Below are positions 56,684 through 64,000 of a DNA stretch of 64,000 bases, piece after piece. The position numbers and the translations under genes were made by a program. This DNA is from Porphyridium purpureum. Taxonomy: Eukaryota; Rhodophyta; Bangiophyceae; Porphyridiales; Porphyridiaceae. The stretch is from contig VRMN01000001.1 in the NCBI GenBank assembly GCA_008690995.1, forward strand, positions 4,340,001 to 4,404,000, written 5' to 3'. The first letter of the stretch is position 1; each line of letters starts with the position of its first letter. The notes beneath the pieces were generated by a model. It ran no database searches. It had not been told where the DNA came from and saw nothing but the letters and a program-made list of their open reading frames with translations.

Positions 56684-57163
56684 ATGGCATTTGCTGGCGC
56701 ACCGATTGGCGGGGACGGCTCAAAGTCTTCGCGCCACGTGACTTCTGCGAGCTCCAGAATATGCGCGCCGACGCGGGTGGTCGGAAGGACGCCGCCAAGC
56801 GCCGTGCGCGTGAGTTGTGCGCCCGCCCAGCCGCACACGGACGCCACGCCGTTTGTGCATAGTAAGGAGGAGCTCGAGCGAGTGGTGCAGGAGAGCCCGC
56901 TCGTGTTCTGTTTTGTGCACGCGCCGTGGTGCAAGGCGTGTCAGAGGATTAAGATGAACGGGTCCTTCGAGCAGGCGACAAAGAAATTCCCGCGCGTCAC
57001 CGCCGTGCAGTGCGACGTGGAAAGCTCAAAGGAGCTCAAGCCCATGCTGGCCGTGCGAAGTGTGCCGTCGTTTGTCGTGTACCGGGAAGGAAAGCGGGTG
57101 GACCACTTTAACGCAAAGACGCTGGAAGACCTGGTCGAACAAATGGGGGATTACGCAGCGTAG
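56684..57163 (+). CDS. Thioredoxin-like protein, WCKAC active site, probable plastid
   Basis: 159 residues. The N-terminal 50 or so are rich in Ser, Arg, Ala and Pro with hardly any acid (SSRICAPTRVVGRTPPSAVR), a plastid-type leader. The thioredoxin fold follows, with LVFCFVHAPWCKACQRIKM carrying the CXXC pair as WCKAC instead of WCGPC, VTAVQCDVESSKELKPML, and the cis-proline in VRSVPSFVVYREG. It ends in a helix (TLEDLVEQMGDY). Non-canonical WCxxC thioredoxin-like proteins are common in plastids of plants and algae. Both cysteines remain, so redox activity is likely; partners are unknown. The ATG at 56684 is the first in frame. Confidence 0.9.
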   Translation: MAFAGAPIGGDGSKSSRHVTSASSRICAPTRVVGRTPPSAVRVSCAPAQPHTDATPFVHSKEELERVVQESPLVFCFVHAPWCKACQRIKMNGSFEQATKKFPRVTAVQCDVESSKELKPMLAVRSVPSFVVYREGKRVDHFNAKTLEDLVEQMGDYAA

Positions 57164-57597
57164 CGCCCGCTAAACCTCCCTTTCACTTTTCACGTTTCAC
57201 GTTGGAGGTTTCGATTCTCGGACCACCAAATGGACAGTCGGTGCCTGCTTAAAAATCTCGAGTACTGTCTGTGTGCCTTGTCATGCTACCCATGGCCGGA
57301 CACACTCTTCGCTCTTGGCCAGCAGAGGTGCTAACATATGTAAACAATAATACCATGCGCACGCGTTTGTGTTTCCCGTTAGTCTCATTTTTTTCCGCCT
57401 TATGGAGAGCCCACGCGTTTCCGCAAGCACATCTCGGCATTCTTTAGACGCGTGGATCATAACAATGGAGGGCACCATTTGATTCTCTCCTCCGCTCAGT
57501 GCAGAACAGGTCGATGGCTGCAAGTATCGGTTGGTGTGTTCAGCATATTTTCATCATCAGATCGGCGCTATGTGCATGCGTATTAGTACAATGTTCG
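57164..57597. other. Convergent intergenic spacer
   Basis: 434 bases between stops of the thioredoxin-like and two-RRM genes. A small inverted TTTCACGTTTCACG-type direct repeat lies near 57187-57200. Nothing else is seen. Confidence 0.4.
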
Positions 57598-59145
57598 TTA
57601 AGCCTTCCTCCGTCTCGGATCCCCATTTTCAGCTTCGCTTCCACTATGGACGGGGCTGCGTGAGTCCGGGCTCCTCGACTGCGACGGGCTGGATGACGCA
57701 TCCCCCGCCTTTGATGCTCGACCGTCCGTGGAGTCCACGTCTGGGCCGCGGCGCTTGTTTCGTCCAGCAGGCCTGCTGAGCGGTGACTCTGCCTCCTTGT
57801 CGCGCGAGCGCTTTAATCCGGCGCTTACACCCGCGCCATCCTGACCCGGTTGCTCGGTCGCTGAATCTTCACCGCCCGCCACTCCGTCGACTATTTCAGT
57901 CGTACCTCCCGCGGCTTGTTGGGCCTGCATGAGTTGATTCTGCCATTGCCACATGAGCATGTACTGTTGCTGCTGCTCAGGTGTCATTTGCGAGTAGTCT
58001 ATGGTCGCTTCCGCGCCTTGCGGCCCTGGCTGCGGTTGCCCCCACGCAGCGGGATTTTGTGCAAACATGGCGGCATATGCAGCGTACTGAGCGGGGTCCA
58101 TTCCGGCATATTGAGCCTGCTGCATCGCTGCATACTGCCACATTTGTTGCTGTGCATACGCGTTCGGGTCCATCATCCCGCCGGACCCGTCTAGTCCCAT
58201 GTATCCACCCCCGTAGGCACCGCCGCCCATCGCTCTGCCTGTTCCTACGGCTTGCATGCCGCCACGCATGCTGCCTCCGCCGCGAGTGGCAGCGGCGCCT
58301 CCCGAGAAGCGCGGCTCCGCAAGTTTGACTTCAATTCGTTTTCCATTCATTTCATGATCCTTATTTGACGTGCGCCCCACACCAACTACTTTTTCCATCG
58401 AGGCAGGATCTCCAAAAGTCACAAATCCAAACCCGCGCGAGTTTCCTGTTTCGCGGTCCAACATCACGGACGCATCTAACACGGGGCCAAACGCCGAAAA
58501 AAAATCGCGCAGCTCGTCATTGTCGACGCTCGTGGGAATGCCGCCGACAAAGATCTTGTTCCGCGTTCGGTTGTCGCTCTCAACTCCACCTGGGCCGGTT
58601 CGAAACGATTGGGTAGGTGCCTGGAACGGCTGGTAAGCTCCTGCTCCGCCGGGAGCCCCTTGCATTTGTGGTTGTTGCTGTAGTTGCTGCGATTGCACAT
58701 GTGACGATGGCGGCTGCTGCTGCTGTTGTTGTTGCGGCGGCGGCTGTTGTTGCTGTTGCGGGTAGCCCTGCGCACCTGCGTTTCGAGCCACATATTCGCC
58801 TCGTGGCACGGCTATCTTTGCCTCGATCGTGCGACCGTCAATCGTGTGCCGTCCCTGCACGGCCTCATTCAAGGCCTCTTCCGTGCCGAACGTTACAAAC
58901 CCAAACCCACGCGGCCTACCAGTCATGCGGTCGCGCACGAGCACCACATCTACGATCGCGCCGTACTGCGCAAAATGCTGCCGAAGCGTCTCCTCGGTGG
59001 ACTCCCAACTCACGCCCCCGACAAACAGCTTGTGCTCTCCCTGAGCCGAAGCAGGCGGCGACAGATACACCCCTTGCTGCTGAGGAGGATACGAAGCCGC
59101 GTACGCATCATGCGTCGCAACCGAGGGAGTCGGTATGTCGCCCAT
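57598..59145 (-). CDS. Two-RRM hnRNP/DAZAP1-like RNA-binding protein
   Basis: 515 residues. RRM1 (about 39-115) has KLFVGGVSWESTEETLRQHF with RNP1 RGFGFVTF. RRM2 (about 195-270) has KIFVGGIPTSVDNDELRDFF with RNP1 RGFGFVTF. The KLFVGG...RGFGFVTF pair is typical of the hnRNP A/B, Musashi, DAZAP1 and Hrp1 group, which act in mRNA processing, export and translation. A Gln/Pro-rich linker of about 60 residues separates the RRMs (many QQQ). The tail is Gly-rich (RGGGSMRGGMQ), then Gln/Ala/Met-rich with YAAM/YAGM units, and finally a basic Ser-rich end (SPSQSRSPDSRSPVHS), suited to phase separation and SR-type contacts. ATG at 59145. Confidence 0.92.
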   Translation of the reverse strand: MGDIPTPSVATHDAYAASYPPQQQGVYLSPPASAQGEHKLFVGGVSWESTEETLRQHFAQYGAIVDVVLVRDRMTGRPRGFGFVTFGTEEALNEAVQGRHTIDGRTIEAKIAVPRGEYVARNAGAQGYPQQQQQPPPQQQQQQQPPSSHVQSQQLQQQPQMQGAPGGAGAYQPFQAPTQSFRTGPGGVESDNRTRNKIFVGGIPTSVDNDELRDFFSAFGPVLDASVMLDRETGNSRGFGFVTFGDPASMEKVVGVGRTSNKDHEMNGKRIEVKLAEPRFSGGAAATRGGGSMRGGMQAVGTGRAMGGGAYGGGYMGLDGSGGMMDPNAYAQQQMWQYAAMQQAQYAGMDPAQYAAYAAMFAQNPAAWGQPQPGPQGAEATIDYSQMTPEQQQQYMLMWQWQNQLMQAQQAAGGTTEIVDGVAGGEDSATEQPGQDGAGVSAGLKRSRDKEAESPLSRPAGRNKRRGPDVDSTDGRASKAGDASSSPSQSRSPDSRSPVHSGSEAENGDPRRRKA

Positions 59146-59952
59146 CGCAAATGAGTCTCAGCCGTCCGAGCCGCAATCCAACACACCTCAGCACGCTTCC
59201 AAAACACGCTCTTCCTCGTCCGCTTCACGACGACCACCCACCAAACGCTCACGCGGCAACCACAACTTCCGCACGGTCCCCCTTTTCTTCCTGCACGCAG
59301 GCTCCCCCCACTTTCCTCCTCACTCCCCGCTCCGTCTCCAACCCAAACACCCCGCACCCCACATCCACCGCCCCAGCTCCGACAACCACGCCCCGCCCCG
59401 CCCCCAACCAACTCTCACCGCCCTTCCCCGCGGCCGAACGCACCCACTGTACCTTCCTGCTCCTACCATCAGACCGGCGTACAGTGAAAAGTACACTTCC
59501 GCGTGGCGCAGGGGGCGCGCGTGTACCGCCAAGATGTCATTGCAATGACGCAGTGCGCGCTCTCGCGCGGGGGCACGCTGTTTCCATGCATGTTGCTTTG
59601 CGTGGGCGTGCGCGGCATGATGGCGCTTGTACAGTGCCGGTTGCATTGTGTAGTGAAAACACACCGCGTGGTGATTTCTGTCCATGGCGTGTGTTTTGTG
59701 TTTTCTGTTGTGTGTCGTTTGTGGCCAATGGGAGAATGCGCAGCCGCAAGTAAGGAAGAGCGGGGCGGAGATCGTAACTCACTGCACGACACTGACGGAT
59801 GGATGGGGAGGGGGTGAAGTACATGTCGGCGAGCACGTGAGACCGCGGTGGAACGCAGGAGAGGATTGGTGAGTGAAGGGAAGGAGCGCGCAGGAAGAGC
59901 TGGCAGCTGGATTGGGAACGAGTGGGGGTTTAACAAAGCGCAGAGTTACAAT
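59146..59952. promoter_or_regulatory. Long bidirectional promoter region, RRM gene / 2-HAOX
   Basis: 807 bases between outward-reading starts. The first 300 bases are strongly C-rich on the plus strand, the rest mixed, with TGTGTTTTGTGTTTTC near 59690-59705. No gene is supported. Confidence 0.45.
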
Positions 59953-61176
59953 ATGGTGGGGACAATGGTGTCGCAGGCCGAGGCGCGGAGCCTGACCACA
60001 TACAGGACGGTCGATCCGCCGACGCTCGTCGGCTCGGCGGTCCCCGTCAATGTGTACGAGTACCACGCGCTGGCCAAGGCAAAACTGCCGGCCATGGTGT
60101 ATGGATACTACGCGTCGGGTGCCGACGATATGCAGACGCTCAAGGATAACGAGGAGGGCTTCAAGCGGTTGCGCTTCCGCCCGCGAGTGCTGATCGATGT
60201 GACCAAGCAGGACCTCACCGCGGTGATCATGGGCACGGCGACGTCGTTCCCAATGGTCCTTGCTCCAACAGCCATGCAGAGAATGGCCCACCCCGAGGGC
60301 GAGCTTGCCACGGCACGCGCCGCGGCCGCACAGGGCGTGATCATGGGCCTGTCGTCGTGGTCCACCACGGCGCTCGAGGACGTCGAGGCTGAGGCACCGG
60401 GCTCGCCAAAGTGGTTCCAGTTGTACGTGTACAAAGACCGAGCCATCACGCTCGAGCTTGTGCGCCGCGCGGAGAGGCAGGGCTTCCTTGCCATTGCGCT
60501 CACTGTCGACACGCCGCGCCTAGGCCGCCGCGAGGCCGATATCAGAAACTCTTTCTCGCTTCCTCCGCACTTGACCATGGCCAACTTTGCCGCAATCGAT
60601 CCTTCGCGCGAGCAGGGCAAGATGACAGGACCTGGTGCTAAGGGTTCGGGCCTCGCCTCGTACGTCGCCAGTCTCATCGACCAGAGCCTCAGCTGGAAGG
60701 ACATCCAGTGGCTCAAGGAGAACTCCAAGATGCCCATTTTGGCAAAGGGCATTGAGACAGCCGAGGATGCCGTGCTCGCCATGGAGGCAGGCTGCGCCGG
60801 TATTATTGTCAGCAACCACGGCGCGCGCCAACTAGACGGTGTGGTCTCGACCATCGACGCGCTGGAGGAGGTGGTTCAAGCAGTGCGAGGCAGAATACCA
60901 GTCTTCGTTGACTCGGGCGTGCGCCGCGGGACTGACATCGTCAAGGCGCTCGCGCTGGGTGCGTCGGGCGCGTGCATTGGACGGCCGTATGTGTGGGGCC
61001 TCGCCGTGGCCGGGCAGCAAGGCGTAGAGCACGTCATTCAGATGCTGCGAAATGAGTTTGCGCTGGCCATGGCCCTGTGCGGCTGCGTCAAAGTTTCGGA
61101 TATCAAGCGTGACATGGTCATTCGGGACGTGTACGCGCCATACGACGTCCAGGCGCAGCTGAAGAGCAAAATGTGA
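59953..61176 (+). CDS. FMN-dependent 2-hydroxyacid oxidase, peroxisome type
   Basis: 407-residue FMN enzyme of the glycolate oxidase / lactate oxidase family, which oxidises short 2-hydroxyacids to 2-oxoacids. Landmarks: [12 protein letters not shown] near the start, [51 protein letters not shown], the substrate/FMN core [14 protein letters not shown] with the catalytic His, and FMN-phosphate residues in [20 protein letters not shown]. It ends in SKM, a PTS1-like tripeptide, so peroxisomal location is likely. Plant glycolate oxidase has a similar length; whether glycolate or L-lactate is preferred cannot be told by eye. The ATG at 59953 is chosen; a few more codons to 59965 (second Met) are possible. 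Confidence 0.95.
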   Translation: MVGTMVSQAEARSLTTYRTVDPPTLVGSAVPVNVYEYHALAKAKLPAMVYGYYASGADDMQTLKDNEEGFKRLRFRPRVLIDVTKQDLTAVIMGTATSFPMVLAPTAMQRMAHPEGELATARAAAAQGVIMGLSSWSTTALEDVEAEAPGSPKWFQLYVYKDRAITLELVRRAERQGFLAIALTVDTPRLGRREADIRNSFSLPPHLTMANFAAIDPSREQGKMTGPGAKGSGLASYVASLIDQSLSWKDIQWLKENSKMPILAKGIETAEDAVLAMEAGCAGIIVSNHGARQLDGVVSTIDALEEVVQAVRGRIPVFVDSGVRRGTDIVKALALGASGACIGRPYVWGLAVAGQQGVEHVIQMLRNEFALAMALCGCVKVSDIKRDMVIRDVYAPYDVQAQLKSKM

Positions 61177-61608
61177 AGGATTGAGTAGGCGTAAGTGAGT
61201 TTTTGATGGCGCTTATTGAAACTGAGACAATTCCAGCAACCCTGGCGCATGTGGTTTCACGTGACATTGAATAGAATTGAAACCTTCGAGCCAGTTGGCG
61301 CACTTCTGTGAAGTCTGGGGTGTGCTTCCAAAGAAAGGAGAAAAAAAAATTAAAGAAAAGTAAACTCGTTGTGTTCCTTCTTGGCAACAGGCCTACCCAA
61401 TTGGACAGCGGCTCGACGCGCTGCCATGTTTCATGCAGTCCCAGCTTATGCAGAGGAAAAGGAGGGGGTGAAGAAAGCGAAAGGGAAGAGGAACCTGCAT
61501 CCAAAGAAAACAAAAACTGCAGCTGAAGAAAAAAGAATGCGCTTTCAGAAAATGCTTCGAAAGAAAGAAGCTGCGTCGCGGACGCGCACATCCTCCGTCG
61601 CTTTTCAT
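61177..61608. other. Convergent intergenic spacer
   Basis: 432 bases between stops, with A-rich runs (61330-61362). No gene is seen. Confidence 0.4.
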
Positions 61609-62448
61609 CTACACAAAGTTCTGGATTTGCTTCTTCACCTTAATAAGCTCCTCATCCAGAAGCTGCTTCTTCGTGTTCAAGTATGTCGAGAGCTCCGCGA
61701 TGTCCGTCGGCTCCTCATCCGGCAGCGACGGGAAGCGCGATTTGATATCAAGCTTCGCCATTCCTTTCTGAGCATCAGCCTTCTTGGCCTCTTCGGCGGC
61801 CCGGAGCTTCTCCTCGGCTTCGCGCGCGGCCTTCTCCGCGGCTTCCACCTTTTCCTTTGCTTTCCTCGCCTCACGCTCCTTCATCACCTTGGCGCGCGGG
61901 TCTTCTTCCTGCTGCTGCTCAAACATGGCAAACTTGCTCATCATGCCTTTGACGTCGCCCTTCTCTTGGACAGCTTTTTTCTCCGACTCACGCAGCGCCT
62001 CAGCGGAGAGCGCCTGCTTTTTCGAGTCGATCTTGACATCCTTGGTGGTGTCGCTCGCCACGGTCTCCTTGACGATCTTCTTCCTTTCTTGATTTTTCGC
62101 CCACTCTGGGACCTCGAACTCGCCGGCAAACCTTTCCTCTTCAGCAGTAGGCACATATGTGGTGCCGGCCGCGGCCGCGGCGGCCTTCTTCATGCGCACT
62201 TGCTCGACCATTTTCTGGTTATAGTTTTCCTTGACGCTCATATCGCCGTGCACGTCGACGATTGTGGTCTTCTTGACCTCCGTGTTGTACAGCCCTCCCT
62301 GATCCCATTTGTTGCGCAGATTACCCAGCTCTGCCTGCCGCACCGCTTTCGCCTGATTCAGCACGTCGAGCTCCGCCAGCAACTTTTCCAGCTCCTCCTC
62401 GCGTTCCGCGCACTGCTCGCGCAGGTTCGCTACCACCCGCCCCGCCAT
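61609..62448 (-). CDS. Charged coiled-coil protein, family unknown
   Basis: 279 residues from the ATG at 62448 (MAGRVVANLREQ). Almost entirely helical and charged. An N-terminal coiled coil (CAEREEELEKLLAELDVLNQ) is followed by a segment with NKWDQGGLYNTEVKK and FAGEFEVPEWAKNQERKKI. A long Lys/Glu/Ala coiled coil then runs at about 175-245 (EAAEKAAREAEEKLRAAEEA), and the protein ends with a short helix (KKQLLDEELIKVKKQIQNFV). The middle VPEWAKNQ block is the most motif-like part but was not matched to a family. No signal peptide or membrane segment; a cytoplasmic structural or adaptor role is only a guess. Confidence 0.8.
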   Translation of the reverse strand: MAGRVVANLREQCAEREEELEKLLAELDVLNQAKAVRQAELGNLRNKWDQGGLYNTEVKKTTIVDVHGDMSVKENYNQKMVEQVRMKKAAAAAAGTTYVPTAEEERFAGEFEVPEWAKNQERKKIVKETVASDTTKDVKIDSKKQALSAEALRESEKKAVQEKGDVKGMMSKFAMFEQQQEEDPRAKVMKEREARKAKEKVEAAEKAAREAEEKLRAAEEAKKADAQKGMAKLDIKSRFPSLPDEEPTDIAELSTYLNTKKQLLDEELIKVKKQIQNFV

Positions 62449-62991
62449 CGCGCCGCACAAATCACACACACTCACGCGCACAGATCCGCAAAACCACTCC
62501 ACACCGCTCGAATCCTTTTCTTCTCTCTCGCTCTGACCCCCCGCCACAAACCTTTCCACTCCTCCCTCCTGCGCGTTTATAGCAGCTGACAGCCGCCCAT
62601 ATCCGTTACATAGCGGCACTGTACTAAAACGTCCTTTCGCAAGGGTCAGTCTGTGCGTGTGTGCGTTTGTTGCCCGCATGGGACAGACTCGTCACGGCTC
62701 ATCGCTTGATCAGCACGTATTCCTTCCTGCATTTCGCATCCGTATGCGGCCCTTCTGGGCTAGACCATCATGCGGCTGGCTCTCGACCTTGAAATAATTG
62801 CCGCGTCCGCGCTACAGCACATTGCCACAAACCTGACGCGACGCTCGGTTTGGTCCTGCGCCGCGCGGACGGCTGGATTGTTGTGGGCGTGGTTCATGCG
62901 GCTCATGGACCGTGCACATGCCAGCGCACGCGTTTCGCGGAGGAGCCCCATGTCCTTTCTGGTCGAGTGTACGAGACCCGACGCCCGTGCA
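62449..62991. other. Upstream region of coiled-coil gene, no gene seen
   Basis: About 540 bases. Short open frames on both strands (for example from an ATG at 62770) show no recognisable content. Confidence 0.35.
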
Positions 62992-63333
62992 TCAGACCAT
63001 TGAACCAGAGCATGCGCCACGTGCTTTTACACCACAGCTGCATTGCCGTCTGTCACTACGATTGTGAGCATCTCTGCCGCATAACATGCGAGCGGTGCTG
63101 CGCGAGGACGCAATTGCCACTGCGTGCGGTGGGCCGAGATGAGGCCATCTCTCCGCGCGTCTGCGGCCAACTACGTCCGCACACACCCCCACCAACGTGA
63201 AGCCCAGCATCCAGAACATCCACGACGGCGACACGGGTTCGGCGTTCAGCTCGGTGCCGCCCGGATGCATGCACGACACGTTCGAGCGCGGCGTGTCCCT
63301 CATGCCGCGGCAGCCGCCCAGCGTCATCCGCAT
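62992..63333 (-). CDS. Possible small membrane protein (weak)
   Basis: An ATG at 63333 opens a 113-codon frame. Its first 60 residues include MHPGGTELNAEPVSPSW followed by one hydrophobic segment (MFWMLGFTLVGVCADVV). The rest is Arg-rich and looks noncoding. A short single-pass protein, perhaps with an intron after the hydrophobic part, is possible. No family is recognised. Confidence 0.22.
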   Translation of the reverse strand: MRMTLGGCRGMRDTPRSNVSCMHPGGTELNAEPVSPSWMFWMLGFTLVGVCADVVGRRRAERWPHLGPPHAVAIASSRSTARMLCGRDAHNRSDRRQCSCGVKARGACSGSMV

Positions 63334-63911
63334 CGCAACACACCCTCCCGCTTACACTGGGTGTTCCCCGACACCGCGTTCTTGCCACGAAGCGGCTCCC
63401 TGAACAGTACCTCCACTGACACCATGGCAGTGTACCTCTGCGCCGCTGTGGTGCCACACAATGTAAGCCGCGCCCACATGCAATTAAGTTTAGACTGTCC
63501 ATTTTTGGCTGTGTGGCTCTTGATGATTTGTTTTTGTTAAGCGTTTGTATGGGGGGGCGGGGACACACTCAAATCATGATACACGGCGCGCGCGGGAACT
63601 GCAAACGCGACGTGTGGGTTTTGACAATTACATCGCACGCAAAGGCTAGCCCAGTGTATATATAGAAAACATGCGTGGGTGTGAGCTGCATCGGCGTCTG
63701 AACGGCCAGCCATCAACCAGGATCGTGTGGACGATTCGTTCGCGGGAGTTATTGCGCACAACACAACTCGACAGCCAGTGTCCGCGTCCTCGCCGCAAAC
63801 AATACAGGCAACAACGCGCTGAACCGGGCGTCAAAGCATTCGAGTTGGGGACGTGGACTCGTCGCGCGAGCTACGAACAGACCGTTTTGTGCGCACGTGA
63901 CGATCCAACGC
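63334..63911. other. Gap near the window end, with a TATA-like site
   Basis: About 580 bases. A G-rich run is at 63551-63560 and a TATA-like GTATATATAGAAAA is at 63656-63669. An ATG at 63671 opens a 97-codon frame of no recognised content. Confidence 0.35.
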
Positions 63912-64000
63912 ATGCGGCGAGCGATGGTGGCGAGGGTCGTGTCTCCTACGGCCATGTACGGTGAAGAAATGACGCGGAGAGGCTCTTTGGCGCCGAACTG
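63912..64000 (+). CDS. Possible 5' end of a gene running off the window
   Basis: From the ATG at 63912 the frame stays open to the window end and reads MRRAMVARVVSPTAMYGEEM onward, about 29 residues. The basic, acid-poor beginning would suit an organelle leader. Too little is visible to identify it. Confidence 0.25.
   Translation, partial: MRRAMVARVVSPTAMYGEEMTRRGSLAPN

Noticed and set aside
58617-59753. 378-codon plus-strand frame opposite the two-RRM gene
   Set aside because: Antisense low complexity; the two RRMs on the other strand are unmistakable.
61369-62589. 406-codon plus-strand frame with Leu/Phe-rich sequence
   Set aside because: It is the antisense of the Lys/Glu-rich coiled-coil gene, which turns charged codons into hydrophobic ones.

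Overview
The window reads as nuclear DNA of a eukaryotic alga with a compact, GC-rich and almost intron-free genome, most likely a unicellular red alga of the Porphyridium kind. This placement is inferred from gene content. There are about 30 protein genes in 64 kb. Long genes such as clathrin heavy chain (1830 codons) run as single open frames, and only one clear intron was found (RPB12). Plastid-type leaders occur (SOUL/DUF2358 protein, a lumen-type protein, a thioredoxin). Alpha-glucan-binding proteins lack plastid leaders, which fits cytosolic floridean starch. No rRNA or tRNA gene, CRISPR array, virus-like element or transposon was recognised. Intergenic regions are short, with many head-to-head and tail-to-tail pairs.

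Layout. 0-8 kb: a partial gene end, a CHCHD2-like protein whose frame switches, a cupin-5 protein, a flavohemoglobin-like protein without its NAD domain, an Arf-like GTPase lacking the switch-II Gln, and a protein O-mannosyltransferase without MIR domains. 8-18 kb: a disordered protein, an alpha/beta hydrolase, a decayed gene, mitochondrial uS9 and RPA1 with an eroded zinc ribbon. 18-26 kb: spliced RPB12, then a divergent pair of alpha-glucan-binding genes, a CBM20 protein and a 1582-residue protein with a coiled coil, a degenerate GH13 domain and two CBM48 modules. 26-35 kb: SOUL/DUF2358, ALG3, LAS1, an unknown plastid-type protein, an MGDG-synthase-like glycosyltransferase, MOG1 and a lumen-type protein. 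35-38 kb: a head-to-head pair of membrane-active-looking genes, one clearly ApoL-like. 38-50 kb: an m5U RNA methyltransferase, a PQ-loop protein, a UCH deubiquitinase, clathrin heavy chain with a repeat tail, and RACK1. 50-56 kb: a tandem duplication of a multi-pass class-3 lipase, with the downstream copy decayed. 56-64 kb: thioredoxin-like, two-RRM protein, peroxisomal 2-hydroxyacid oxidase, coiled-coil protein, and a poorly resolved end.

The strongest candidate for something new is the 19-26 kb pair. One protein carries a CBM20. The divergent neighbour joins a long coiled coil to what looks like a catalytically dead trehalose-synthase-type GH13 domain and two C-terminal CBM48 modules. Plant PTST proteins (coiled coil plus CBM48) act as scaffolds in starch granule initiation, so a floridean-starch scaffold is a reasonable hypothesis. 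The second candidate is the ApoL-like/glycine-rich pair at 35.4-37.6 kb. Most other genes are ordinary housekeeping genes.
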